Positions 8,505 to 16,287 are shown, numbered from the stretch's first letter. The stretch is DNA of 64,000 nt from Rhizobiales bacterium GAS188 (GCA_900104855.1 FNSS01000001.1:7263001-7327000), one strand, 5' to 3'. Made by a program: numbers and translations. The notes: generated by a model not told the origin, from the sequence alone.

Positions 8505-10007
8505 TTACTCATAGATGAAGACGGCGTCGTCGAGGTCGATGCCGGGCAATTGATCCTTCTCGGTCCAATAATCCTGCAGATGTTGCCATTCGGGCTTGTC
8601 GCCGCGTTTCGGCAGGAGGTGCATGCCGCGCATCAGATAGCCGGGGTTGAAATTCTCCGGATCGATCCAGGGCAGCAGCGGCATATCCTTGTCTTCGGCT
8701 CGCAGGGCCGGCACGACCTTCCGCGCGCCCTTATCCCTCATATGATTGAGAAGCCGGCACACGAAGTCTGCGACCAGATCCGCCCGCAAGGTCCAGCTGG
8801 CTCGCAAATAACCGAAGACCCAGGCCATGTTGGGCACGCCGGTAAACATCATGCCGCGATAGGTGACCGTGTCGGAGAACACCAGTGGGGCACCGTCGAT
8901 GCTGAAGGCGATGTCGCCCAGCACATTGAGGTTAAAGCCCGTGGCGGTGACGACGATGTCGGCTTCGAGATGCTTGCCGGACTTCAGCTGAATGCCCGTC
9001 TCCGTGAAGCTGTCGATCTCGTCGGTCGCGACGGAGACATTGCCGCCGCGTATCCCCTGAAAGAGATCGCCCTCCGGAATGAAGGCGATGCGCTGCCGCC
9101 ATGGCCGGTAGCTCGGCGTGAAGTTCGTCTCCACGTCGTAGTCGGCCCCCAGATAGGCGCGCACCCCAGCCAGGAGCTCCTGCTTCACCACCTCAGGCTC
9201 CGTGAACGAACGGCGGGTGAACACCGATTGATCGTAGAGGATCTTCCGGCGCACGATCTCATGGATCCAGCGCTCGTCGATCTCGAGCTCACGCAAGGTG
9301 TCGGCGAGTTGATTGGCATTGCGGCCCGTGATGTAGAAGGTGGGCGAGCGCTGCAGCAGCGTGACATGGCCGCAATCGGCGGCAATCGCCGGAACGAGCG
9401 TCGCCGCGGTTGCGCCGGAGCCGATGACGACGACATTCTTGCCGGCGTAGTCGAGCTCGTCCGGCCAGGTCTGCGGGTGGAGGATCTCACCCTTGAAGTC
9501 CTTCATCCCGTCCCATTCGGGCGTATAGCCCTGCGCGTGCCGGTAATATCCCTGACACATCCAGAGGAAGCTCGCGGTGACACGGATCGTCTCGCCGGTG
9601 TCTATCCGGGTGGCCTCAAGCGTCCAGCGCTTCTCGCGGCTCGACCAGCGAGCCGCGGAGATCGTGTGCCGATAGCGGATATGCGAGCCGAGGTCGTTCT
9701 CGTCGATGACCTCGCCCATGTAAGTGAGGATCTCGGAGGCCGTCGCGATCGGGGCGCTGGTCCAAGGTTTGAAGCGGTAGCCGAAAGTATAGAGGTCGCT
9801 ATCTGACCGGATTCCCGGGTAGCGATGGGTGAGCCAGGTGCCGCCGAAACTCGCCTGCGTCTCGAGGATGACGAAGCTCATGCCGGGGCAGGCCTTGGTG
9901 AGGTGATAGGCAGCGCCGATCCCGGAAATCCCTGCCCCGACGATGACGACATCGAAATGCTCGGCGCTCAGTTGTGCCGGCGCGGCGCGCGCCTCGGATA
10001 TGTCCAT
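8505..10007 (-). CDS. Flavin-containing monooxygenase, Baeyer-Villiger type
   Basis: 500 aa class B flavoprotein monooxygenase. The FAD Rossmann motif is VGAGISGIGAAYHL (about residues 24-37), the NADPH Rossmann motif is VIGSGATAATLVPAI (about 196-210), and the Baeyer-Villiger fingerprint F-x-G-x3-H-x3-WP is seen as FKGEILHPQTWP between them. It would oxygenate a ketone or related substrate with NADPH and O2. It is 56 bases from the NUDIX gene on the same strand, so they may be co-transcribed. Confidence 0.88.
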   Translation of the reverse strand: MDISEARAAPAQLSAEHFDVVIVGAGISGIGAAYHLTKACPGMSFVILETQASFGGTWLTHRYPGIRSDSDLYTFGYRFKPWTSAPIATASEILTYMGEVIDENDLGSHIRYRHTISAARWSSREKRWTLEATRIDTGETIRVTASFLWMCQGYYRHAQGYTPEWDGMKDFKGEILHPQTWPDELDYAGKNVVVIGSGATAATLVPAIAADCGHVTLLQRSPTFYITGRNANQLADTLRELEIDERWIHEIVRRKILYDQSVFTRRSFTEPEVVKQELLAGVRAYLGADYDVETNFTPSYRPWRQRIAFIPEGDLFQGIRGGNVSVATDEIDSFTETGIQLKSGKHLEADIVVTATGFNLNVLGDIAFSIDGAPLVFSDTVTYRGMMFTGVPNMAWVFGYLRASWTLRADLVADFVCRLLNHMRDKGARKVVPALRAEDKDMPLLPWIDPENFNPGYLMRGMHLLPKRGDKPEWQHLQDYWTEKDQLPGIDLDDAVFIYE

Positions 10008-10238
10008 CGGTTCAGATCGTCTTTCTGGCAGCGTCTACATTGTACCTTAGCGAAACAGGGCGCACTGGCCCCGAGCGAGTGTAGACGATCGGCATTCGGC
10101 GGGACAAGAAGCAGCTGCTCCTTGACCCTTTCAAGATCGCCGTGCCTCGGGTGACTTGACGATGTCATGGCAGCCGCGGAAAGATCAGGTGTTGTCTGCA
10201 GAGCTCGCTTGTGAATTCCACCACGGAGGAGAGTAGGA

Positions 10239-10724
10239 ATGTCCGCCAGAATGCGCCTCACCGTCGGCATTGTCGGGGTCATCGGGATCATCGCGGGATT
10301 CGCCGCTCCAGCGTACGCGCAGGGCGGCGTCAAAATCGGAACGTTGAATTGCAAATCATCGGCGGGCACGGGCTTCGTGTTCGGGTCGTCCCGAACCCTC
10401 GCCTGCGACTTCGCGCCGTCGGCGGGCCGTCGCGAGCGCTATGCGGGGGAGATCAGCAAATTCGGCGTCGATATCGGCTACACCCCGGCTTCGGTGATCC
10501 TCTGGCAAGTGGTCGCCCCGACCGCTCGTCTGGCACCCGGCTCACTCGCCGGCAATTACGGAGGCGCCACGGCCGGTGCATCAGTCGGTGCGGGCCTGGG
10601 CGCGAATGCGTTGATCGGCGGCTCGAACCAGCAGATCACGCTTCAGCCGCTCAGCGTCGACAGCAAGACCGGCCTCAACCTTGCGGTCGGTATCGCCTCG
10701 ATCGCGCTGCGGCCTGGCCGCTAG
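10239..10724 (+). CDS. DUF992 domain secreted protein
   Basis: 161 aa. It has a strong ribosome site (GGAGGAGAG) and a Sec signal peptide ending near AYAQG, then a DUF992 domain: KIGTLNCKSSAGTGFVFGSS, repeated Gly/Ala-rich strands and ALRPGR at the end. DUF992 proteins are small periplasmic or outer-membrane-associated proteins common in Hyphomicrobiales; their function is unknown. Confidence 0.85.
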   Translation: MSARMRLTVGIVGVIGIIAGFAAPAYAQGGVKIGTLNCKSSAGTGFVFGSSRTLACDFAPSAGRRERYAGEISKFGVDIGYTPASVILWQVVAPTARLAPGSLAGNYGGATAGASVGAGLGANALIGGSNQQITLQPLSVDSKTGLNLAVGIASIALRPGR

Positions 10725-10811
10725 CCTCCCGCCGATGGTCGTGACGCGGCTGCGACCTCAGGTCGAGCCTTGATCACGGCTGCGACGTTCTCATCGCTCC
10801 GACCGGTCGAT

Positions 10812-11105
10812 TTAGAAGCTCGACGGGTAGAAGAAACATTTGCTCTGGCCACCCCAACGCGAGACCCAGATCGCATTATCGGGCGATGGTTGGACACGCT
10901 CGAATGGAATGAACTCGTTCGTGTCGATGAGCCGGAATCCGCCGCGCTCGAGCTTGACCAGCGACGGGTCAAGCTCCTTGGTATCAGAGCCTGAGCAGCA
11001 CAGATTCTTGGTAACCGGGTCCACCCGACGCCCGTTCGTCCAGAAGTCATGGGCGCTGGCCGGCGCGGCGAGAGCCAGAATGGTCACGACTGCGAATATG
11101 CGCAT
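10812..11105 (-). CDS. Small secreted protein, unknown function
   Basis: 97 aa with a clear signal peptide (MRIFAVVTILALAAPASA, cleaved before HDFWTNG). The mature part is short, with a Cys-Cys pair (NLCCSGSD) and a third Cys in SKCFFYP, suggesting disulfide bonding in the periplasm. I recognise a small alphaproteobacterial exported family without an assigned role. It is convergent with the DUF992 gene. Confidence 0.7.
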   Translation of the reverse strand: MRIFAVVTILALAAPASAHDFWTNGRRVDPVTKNLCCSGSDTKELDPSLVKLERGGFRLIDTNEFIPFERVQPSPDNAIWVSRWGGQSKCFFYPSSF

Positions 11106-11351
11106 GATTAACCTCGCATCAATTCGCCCTCCGAATTGCCCCTAAACTAGACAAAGATCGGGACGGGCAAGAATCATGCCATTCCGCGGCGCCATCGAGG
11201 TGGAAACGATCACGCGACTGGTAAGGCGGCGACGCGGGGACAGTGGGGGAGGCAGTGGACGCCGGCGCGGACAGATCGCATGTCGACCACACGGCCGGTC
11301 AGCAGTTGTGATCGGCCGGGATACTCTGGGCCGATCGGCGGGGCCGATCCG
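11106..11351. other. Non-coding stretch
   Basis: No credible gene was found between the small secreted protein gene and the pseudogene fragment. The last part (about 11325-11351) resembles the downstream flank of the intact complex I subunit gene at 14640-14670. Confidence 0.5.
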
Positions 11352-11425
11352 TTAATGGATCCACAGGCCGACGCGGTCGAAGCGGAAATTACCCGATTAG
11401 GAGATCACGTACCGCTTCGGCTCAA
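11352..11425 (-). pseudogene. 3'-terminal fragment of a complex I accessory subunit (NDUFS4-type) gene
   Basis: Read on the minus strand this encodes EPKRYVIS, a stop, then SGNFRFDRVGLWIH and a terminal stop. That is the C-terminal end of the intact protein at 14674-14979 (EPKRRTISYSDNFRFNRVGQ, then WTH) with an in-frame TAA where the intact gene has TAT. The similarity continues past the stop codon into the flank and breaks where the binding-protein gene ends (11422). It is a relic of a duplication or of an old insertion. Confidence 0.75.
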
Positions 11426-13005
11426 TCGCGCTTCACATTCCAGAACACCGCAAAGCCCGGCATCACGCCCGAGATGCCGGCGCGATAGACCGTCGGCTGG
11501 GCAATCTGGCCGAGAGGGATATAGGGCACGTCGAGGAAGGCTTGGCGCTGAATCTCCGCAGCGATACGTGCCTGCGTGGCCTGGTCCGGAGCCTCCAGCC
11601 AATCGCTGCTGAGTTGCTCGATGCCCACGCTCGATGGCCAGCCGGGGGCGGCATTGGTGCCCGACCAGAGATTGGTATGCGTCGTCGGCGTCGTCTGATC
11701 CATGCCGCCGGTGAAATTGCTGTAGAGGCTCCAACCCCCTTTTTCCGGCGGATCCTTGCGCGTGCGGCGCTGCACCACGGTGCCCCAATCGGTCGCCACA
11801 TAGTCGACATTGAAGCCAAGGCGCTGCATCAGGTCCGCCGTCACGTCGGCGGCGGCCTTGAGGATCGGCACATCGGTCGCGCCAAGCAGCACGATCTTGC
11901 GTCCGTCATAGCCGGCTGCCCTCACCTCGTCGCGCGCCTTGGCGAGGTCGCGCGGCTTGGTGAGAGCCTCGATCCCGACGGTGCTGGCCATCGGAGTTCC
12001 GGGGCAGAAATATCCGACCCCATCCTTCCAGATCGTGGGGTCGTCGCCGCCCGCCGCCTGCATGAACTCGGCCTGGTTCACGGCGCCCAGAAGGGCGCGC
12101 CTGATTGCGGGATTGTCGAAGGGCGGATGGAGATGGTTCATGCGGAAGATGCCGATGAACCCTGTCGGGTCCTGCACCTCCACCTTCAAGGCCGGATTGG
12201 CGCGAAGCATCGGGATCAAATCGGGCGACGGCAGCTCCCACCAGTCGAGCTCGCCAAGCCGCAGGGCCGCCGCGGCCGTCGCAGCGTCCGTCACGACCTG
12301 CCACTCGATGCGGTCGAAATTGACGATCTTCGGTCCAGCCGTCCAGTCGGGCACTCCCGCTGGGCGGGGCTGATATTCGGCGAAGCGTTCATAGGCGTAA
12401 TGGGCGCCGGGCACCCGCTCATCCGCCTTGAAGCGGAAGGGGCCGGAGCCGATGAGCTCGGGCACTTGCTGGAACGGGTCCGTCGCCGCCAGGCGTGCCG
12501 GCATGATGGCCGCCATATTGTTGGTCGCCTTGCCAAGCGCCTCCGGCAATTGTGGGAAGGGCTGGCGCAGCCGGAACTGGATGACACGGTCGTCCGGAGC
12601 GGAGAGCTCTTCGGTCGCGCCCATCAGCCTGCGCCCGTAATTGTCGCGCTTGCTCCAGCGCAGGAGGCTGGCAACGCAGTCGCGCGCCAGCACCGGCTCT
12701 CCGTCATGGAAGCGCAAGCCAGGACGCAGCGTCAGCCGCCAGAGCTTGCCGTCATCCTCGACGCGATGGCCCTCGACCATCTGCGGCTGCGCCCGAAAAT
12801 GCGAGTCCCAGCCATAAAGCGTATCGAAGACGAGATAGGCATGGTTGCGCGTCACATAGGCGGTCGTCCAGATCGGATCGAGCACTGCGAGATCCGCCTG
12901 CGGAATGAACTTCAGGAGCCGGCTGCCCGGCGCCGCCATGAGCGAAGGCGCCGCGACGGTCGCGCTCGCCGCGAGCGCGGAGGCGAGAAAGCTGCGTCGC
13001 TGCAT
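11422..13005 (-). CDS. ABC transporter substrate-binding protein, family 5 (peptide/nickel/opine type)
   Basis: 527 aa. The start at 13005 gives a Tat-like signal (MQRRSFLASALAASATVAAP). Typical family-5 segments include RLTLRPGLRFHDGEPVLARD and a C-terminal receptor lobe. It lies 35 bases downstream of an amidohydrolase gene on the same strand, with no permease or ATPase nearby, so it is an orphan receptor here. The last codons overlap the boundary of the NDUFS4 relic, so its C terminus may have been reshaped by that rearrangement. Confidence 0.87.
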   Translation of the reverse strand: MQRRSFLASALAASATVAAPSLMAAPGSRLLKFIPQADLAVLDPIWTTAYVTRNHAYLVFDTLYGWDSHFRAQPQMVEGHRVEDDGKLWRLTLRPGLRFHDGEPVLARDCVASLLRWSKRDNYGRRLMGATEELSAPDDRVIQFRLRQPFPQLPEALGKATNNMAAIMPARLAATDPFQQVPELIGSGPFRFKADERVPGAHYAYERFAEYQPRPAGVPDWTAGPKIVNFDRIEWQVVTDAATAAAALRLGELDWWELPSPDLIPMLRANPALKVEVQDPTGFIGIFRMNHLHPPFDNPAIRRALLGAVNQAEFMQAAGGDDPTIWKDGVGYFCPGTPMASTVGIEALTKPRDLAKARDEVRAAGYDGRKIVLLGATDVPILKAAADVTADLMQRLGFNVDYVATDWGTVVQRRTRKDPPEKGGWSLYSNFTGGMDQTTPTTHTNLWSGTNAAPGWPSSVGIEQLSSDWLEAPDQATQARIAAEIQRQAFLDVPYIPLGQIAQPTVYRAGISGVMPGFAVFWNVKRD

Positions 13006-13040
13006 GGCACATCCTCTTGGATGCATAGGGAGCGTCGTCC

Positions 13041-13949
13041 CTAGAACCGATAGTATCGCGCGGCATTGTCGTGGAACAGATTGCGCTGTTCCTCGGCCGA
13101 GAAGCCCTCGATGATGTCCTTGAAGCGCTCGCAGCTCTCCTCGAAGGTCATGTTGCGTCGCCCGACCGGATAGTCGCTTCCGAACATGGCTCGCCGCGTA
13201 CCGAAGGCATCGATGCAGCTCATCACGGTTGCCCGCAGGGCGGCGAGGCTGCGATCCTGCCCATAGGCGCCGAAATTCGAGACCTTGATGGCGATGTTGT
13301 CGCGCTTGCCCATCAGCCGCAATCCCGTGTGCCAGCGCTCGATACCCTCAGGCTCGCGGTCGACGGGCGTCCCACAATGGTTGATCACGAAGCTCTGGTC
13401 CGGAAACTCAGCGGCGAGGCGGGCGAGCTCTTCGGCCTGATAGGGGTTCATCAGGACTTCGAGCAGGAAACCACGAGCCCGCAATTGCGCCAAGCCGCGT
13501 CGCCATTCGGGATCGTCCAGGATGCCGGCCTCCGTCCAGCGCTTGGCGGGATCTGGATGCCAACGCACGACCTCGCGAATGCCGATGACCGCGGCATGCG
13601 CTGCAAGAGCATCGAGGCAAGCTGCGATATCCGGAGATTTGAGCGGCGCCCAGGCGACGCAGCGCGCGGCGATCTTGCCCGGCCGCTCCAGCCCTTCGAG
13701 CCAGGCGACCTCTTCCACCGGCGGCCGCGCCCTGTCCCAGGCGGCCTCGACATAGACCGAGCCTTCAACCTTTTGTGGCCCGATATCGGCCAGGTAATCC
13801 TCGACCAGGTAGTTGCGCCTCAGATAGGCGATGTCGCCAAGCGCCTTGATCGCATTGTCTTGCGAGGTGATCCAGGGATGCTTCCCGAGCGAGATGTCCC
13901 ACAGATGATGATGCGCATCGATGATCGGGCCCTGGTAACGAGACGGCAT
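13041..13949 (-). CDS. Amidohydrolase family 2 (TIM-barrel metal-dependent hydrolase)
   Basis: 302 aa. The N-terminal metal-binding motif is IDAHHHLWD, with later conserved His in FVINHCG and Asp in MFGSDYPVG, matching the amidohydrolase-2 family (lactonases and decarboxylase-like hydrolases). It is probably co-transcribed with the downstream binding protein, suggesting uptake and hydrolysis of a shared compound; that link is inference. Confidence 0.88.
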   Translation of the reverse strand: MPSRYQGPIIDAHHHLWDISLGKHPWITSQDNAIKALGDIAYLRRNYLVEDYLADIGPQKVEGSVYVEAAWDRARPPVEEVAWLEGLERPGKIAARCVAWAPLKSPDIAACLDALAAHAAVIGIREVVRWHPDPAKRWTEAGILDDPEWRRGLAQLRARGFLLEVLMNPYQAEELARLAAEFPDQSFVINHCGTPVDREPEGIERWHTGLRLMGKRDNIAIKVSNFGAYGQDRSLAALRATVMSCIDAFGTRRAMFGSDYPVGRRNMTFEESCERFKDIIEGFSAEEQRNLFHDNAARYYRF

Positions 13950-14548
13950 GATCGGATCACCCAGGCATTGACCAGCACCGCAGCACAGGCGGGCCGCACA
14001 TATAGCCTATCGATCCATCGATTTGGGTGACCTCGATGATGTCGCGCCCCTCACTATCGCGTGAAGGGGCTCGGTTCCTCGGCTGTGTTCGACGACCTGG
14101 GCACGGGGCGTCTTCGGACGACCGGAGATGGTCCCGATTCGTGACGGGGTTTGCGCGGAGCTGCTGTCCGCAAGGATGGCCCGATCTAAATTAGGTGCAC
14201 TGCGAGATCAGAAGCATTCTCGCATCCGTCTCCCCATCGGCTCCGAATCTAAGTTCAGTACCTGCTTTGACTGACACCGCTCCGAGCTTGCGATAGCCCT
14301 TTTAGTGCTCTCGCTGCACTCGGCGACGCCAATGAGGAGTTTCGCACCTGCTCCTGTATTGACAGGCTGTGCGCTGATTTCCGGCTGGGCGGATTGCGTG
14401 TGTCGACCATGATGGCGCCTCCTTGCCTCACAAGGCGGGAGCGCAAAAACCGTCTCTCAGTCATCGACGCCCCAGAGGGGTCCATTGTCGGTGATACCCT
14501 AAACGTAGGTCGATCGCCTTGTATGGCAAGAGCCATACGGCTTCAATT
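13950..14548. other. 600-bp intergenic region
   Basis: No gene is supported; the short frames here lack ribosome sites and recognisable composition. An imperfect GC-rich hairpin is centred near 14055 (GCCCCT...AGGGGC) and a perfect hairpin lies next to the tRNA at 14522-14539. Confidence 0.5.
14522..14539 (-). terminator. Hairpin just downstream of tRNA-Arg
   Basis: Perfect 7-bp stem GTATGGC/GCCATAC with a 4-base loop, starting 10 bases past the tRNA 3' CCA in the direction of transcription. No U-run follows, so it may be a processing or Rho-assisted end rather than a classical intrinsic terminator. Confidence 0.45.
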
Positions 14549-14624
14549 GGCGACCCCGGCAGGATTCGAACCTGCGACCAACAGCTTAGAAGGCTGCTGC
14601 TCTGTCCAGCTGAGCTACGGGGCC
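14549..14624 (-). tRNA. tRNA-Arg (anticodon TCT)
   Basis: 76 nt including an encoded CCA. Acceptor GGCCCCG pairs with CGGGGTC (one G-T), the anticodon loop is CTTCTAA and the T-arm is CGCAGGTTCGAATCCTGCC. It decodes AGA/AGG Arg codons. It is directly downstream of the complex I subunit gene. Confidence 0.95.
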
Positions 14625-14673
14625 TTGCCGGCCTCGGCCGATCGCGCAAGGCGGATCGGCGAGAGCCGATCCG

Positions 14674-14979
14674 TCAATGCGTCCACTGACCGACGCGGTT
14701 GAAGCGGAAATTATCCGAATAGGAGATGGTGCGGCGCTTCGGCTCATGCGGCTCTTCGACACGATAGGCGATGCCTTCGCGCTGCGCATAGGCGACCGCC
14801 TCCTCCATGGTGCCGAACCACAGCTGCACCTGGCCGCGCATGTCGGTCGAGGAGGTCCATCCCATCAAGGGCTCGGCAACGCGCGCCTGCTCCGGCTCGT
14901 AAACCAGGAGCCATTGCTTGGTATTGGCTGCGCCCGACTGCATCGCGGTGCGGGCCGGTTTGTAGATGCGCGCCGTCAT
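14674..14979 (-). CDS. Complex I accessory subunit, NDUFS4-type (ETC complex I subunit)
   Basis: 101 aa, the size of alphaproteobacterial homologues of the mitochondrial 18-kDa NADH:ubiquinone oxidoreductase subunit. Diagnostic segments are ARIYKPARTAMQSG, WLLVYEP, MGWTSSTDMRGQV and the C-terminal SYSDNFRFNRVGQW. It stabilises the peripheral arm of complex I on the cytoplasmic side. It stands between two tRNA genes; a decayed copy of its 3' end is at 11352-11425. Confidence 0.9.
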   Translation of the reverse strand: MTARIYKPARTAMQSGAANTKQWLLVYEPEQARVAEPLMGWTSSTDMRGQVQLWFGTMEEAVAYAQREGIAYRVEEPHEPKRRTISYSDNFRFNRVGQWTH

Positions 14980-15018
14980 GTCCTTGTTCCTTAAAGAGGC
15001 TTCGAGCCGATGCTCGGT

Positions 15019-15095
15019 TGGTCGGGGCAGCAGGATTCGAACCTGCGACCTGTAGTACCCAAAACTACCGCGCTACCAGGCTGCGCCATACCCCG
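15019..15095 (-). tRNA. tRNA-Pro (anticodon TGG), prophage integration site
   Basis: 77 nt with encoded CCA: acceptor CGGGGTA pairs with the 3' strand before ACCA, the anticodon loop is TTTGGGT and the T-arm is intact. The 3' half (15019-15056) is chromosomal. The 5' half (15057-15095) lies within the attL core, and everything upstream of the tRNA is prophage DNA. The gene is therefore intact, but its promoter must now lie in prophage sequence. Confidence 0.95.
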
Positions 15096-15097
15096 TT
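15057..15097. repeat. attL core (41-bp direct repeat)
   Basis: Identical to 61230-61270. It spans tRNA-Pro nucleotides 1-39 (5' end to the end of the anticodon loop) plus two bases upstream. Identity stops on both sides immediately outside these limits. Confidence 0.93.
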
Positions 15098-15353
15098 TGC
15101 CGATTTGGCATTGAAATCGTTTGGTTTTTTGGAAAGCCATTCGATGCGCGCTTCTATCAGGAACGGCACGAAAAGGCAACGATGGGGCGGTTCGGCGCAC
15201 AAAGTCCCGGACAAACTCCCGAACTCTGTTCTAGTTCTGTTCCGGACATCGCGAGCCCGGCGTAAAGCCCGATGGCAAGACCGGCCGCCGTCGGCGGGAC
15301 GAACGGACCGGCCTGGTGCTGGTGTCGACGCTTTATCAATTGAAACCACTGCG
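15098..15353. other. Prophage left-end non-coding region
   Basis: No credible gene. It supplies the new 5' flank of tRNA-Pro and holds a putative integrase arm site at 15200-15225. Confidence 0.6.
15200..15225. promoter_or_regulatory. Putative integrase arm-type binding site (left)
   Basis: AAAGTCCCGGACAAACTCCC at 15201-15220, continuing with GAAC, matches 22 of 24 bases with 61167-61190 at the other prophage end, in the same orientation. Each copy is itself a tandem of AAAnTCCCGrA units. It lies about 100 bp inside attL. Confidence 0.55.
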
Positions 15354-16049
15354 TTATGTCCTGTTGGCGTGCGAAGTCGAAGTGCCGCTCATAAGCTTCG
15401 TCTTCAGCCGATCGCGACCCTCCGTAGGCGATGGAGTTACCCCAGAAGGGGCTGAAGTGGTAGAGCGAGGCGGGGGCGCAGCAGTCGGCGCGGTGGGGAG
15501 CGCGGGCTCCTCGGGCGCCTCATCGAACTGGCCGAACATCTTCTTGGCTTCCTGCTCTGAAAGCTCATAGGTCGAATAAACGCCCTTTTTCCCAGGAACA
15601 TTATAAATCATCCCTCTTCCGGACATTCGATATAACCGATTTGTTATAGCGGCCCTCTTGGAAACTTCCTTTGTTCTACTGTAAAGTTCAAACATTATCT
15701 TATCTAAAGACAGAATTCCTCCTTGTTCGGCAATAATATACTCGATCAACAGATCCTGCTTATCAGTTTCTGATATATTTAGTTCCTTCAAGAGTTCTTC
15801 TGGAGCTTCTTCAATTTCCTCAAAAGTGAGAAAAAGTCGCTTCTGTGGGGCATTTCCTCTATTCAAATATCCAGTATGCGCAGTCCCCTTATTTTGAATC
15901 TCTTCCAAGAAACGAGCCAGATCAGCGAAATTTCTCGCAGCTTTGAGGTGCATATTCTGCCGGTACTCCTCATCGTATTTTTTCGCCAATTTTTCCTGTA
16001 CTTGTACCTGCTCCTTGACGAAGGCTAGGTGATGATCTATCTTTCCCAT
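15354..16049 (-). CDS. Unknown prophage-end protein with winged-helix-like centre
   Basis: 231 aa from MGKIDHHLAFVK (16049), preceded by AAGGGA. An in-frame upstream ATG at 16157 would translate the tRNA and is rejected. Residues about 5-65 are charged and helical (likely coiled coil); about 100-165 resemble a winged helix (LLIEYIIAEQGGILSLDKIM, then TNRLYRMSGRGMIYNVPGKK). The C-terminal 60 residues are Pro/Ser/Thr-rich and disordered. The first two thirds are AT-richer than the phage and host genes, suggesting transfer. It starts 19 bases after the unusual tRNA. No family was recognised. Confidence 0.7.
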   Translation of the reverse strand: MGKIDHHLAFVKEQVQVQEKLAKKYDEEYRQNMHLKAARNFADLARFLEEIQNKGTAHTGYLNRGNAPQKRLFLTFEEIEEAPEELLKELNISETDKQDLLIEYIIAEQGGILSLDKIMFELYSRTKEVSKRAAITNRLYRMSGRGMIYNVPGKKGVYSTYELSEQEAKKMFGQFDEAPEEPALPTAPTAAPPPRSTTSAPSGVTPSPTEGRDRLKTKLMSGTSTSHANRT

Positions 16050-16068
16050 CGTTCGGGTCCCTTCGATT

Positions 16069-16163
16069 TGGAGGAGAGGACGGGATTCGAACCCGTGGCA
16101 CCCTTGCTTAAGGGGTGCGCCGTATTCGTAGTACGGTGCTTTCAGCCACTCAGCCACCTCTCC
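16069..16163 (-). tRNA. Type-II (long variable arm) tRNA with anticodon ACG
   Basis: 95 nt with encoded CCA. The acceptor is GGAGAGG/CCTCTCC, the D-arm is Ser/Leu-like (GCTGAGTGG...AAGC), and the anticodon stem CCGTA/TACGG encloses loop CTACGAA (U33, A34 C35 G36). The variable region is 23 nt with a stem of about 6 bp (GCACCC/GGGTGC), the T-arm is canonical and the discriminator is T. The body is that of a serine-type tRNA, but the loop is that of tRNA-Arg(ACG). Automated callers could label it Ser or Arg. It is prophage-borne. Confidence 0.88.
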
Positions 16164-16189
16164 GGCTACATACTTGGCACCACAGCCGA

Positions 16190-16235
16190 GCGAGACTTAA
16201 CAGACCACTCAGCCATCTTTACCAGCTTATAGCTT
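16190..16235 (-). pseudogene. Degenerate tRNA-like 5' fragment
   Basis: The plus-strand string CCACTCAGCCA (16205-16215) and its flanks match the D-arm end of the adjacent type-II tRNA (about 15 of 19 positions). No anticodon arm, T-arm or CCA follows. It may be the remnant of a second tRNA once in tandem, or chance similarity to a conserved D-arm. Confidence 0.3.
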
Positions 16236-16240
16236 CGTAA

Positions 16241-16287
16241 AATCAGCGGAGGGCTTACGTCTTTATGGGCGTAGGCCCTCTTTGATT
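16241..16287. terminator. Large imperfect hairpin upstream of the type-II tRNA
   Basis: AATCA...TGATT (outer 5 bp) encloses GAGGGCTTACG/CGTAGGCCCTC (11 bp with one wobble) and a 10-base loop. Short T-runs flank it on both strands. It may end transcription entering from the right or serve as a leader structure for the tRNA transcript. Confidence 0.45.

Noticed and set aside
11542-13044. 500-codon plus-strand frame opposite the family-5 binding protein
   Set aside because: Shadow frame; the minus-strand gene has a Tat signal and family motifs.
14255-14536. 93-codon minus-strand ORF between amidohydrolase and tRNA-Arg
   Set aside because: No ribosome site, no recognisable composition or motif, and it runs into the tRNA-Arg downstream hairpin.
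16050-16157. N-terminal extension of the 15354-16049 gene to an upstream ATG
   Set aside because: The extension is a translation of the tRNA body; the internal start has its own ribosome site.
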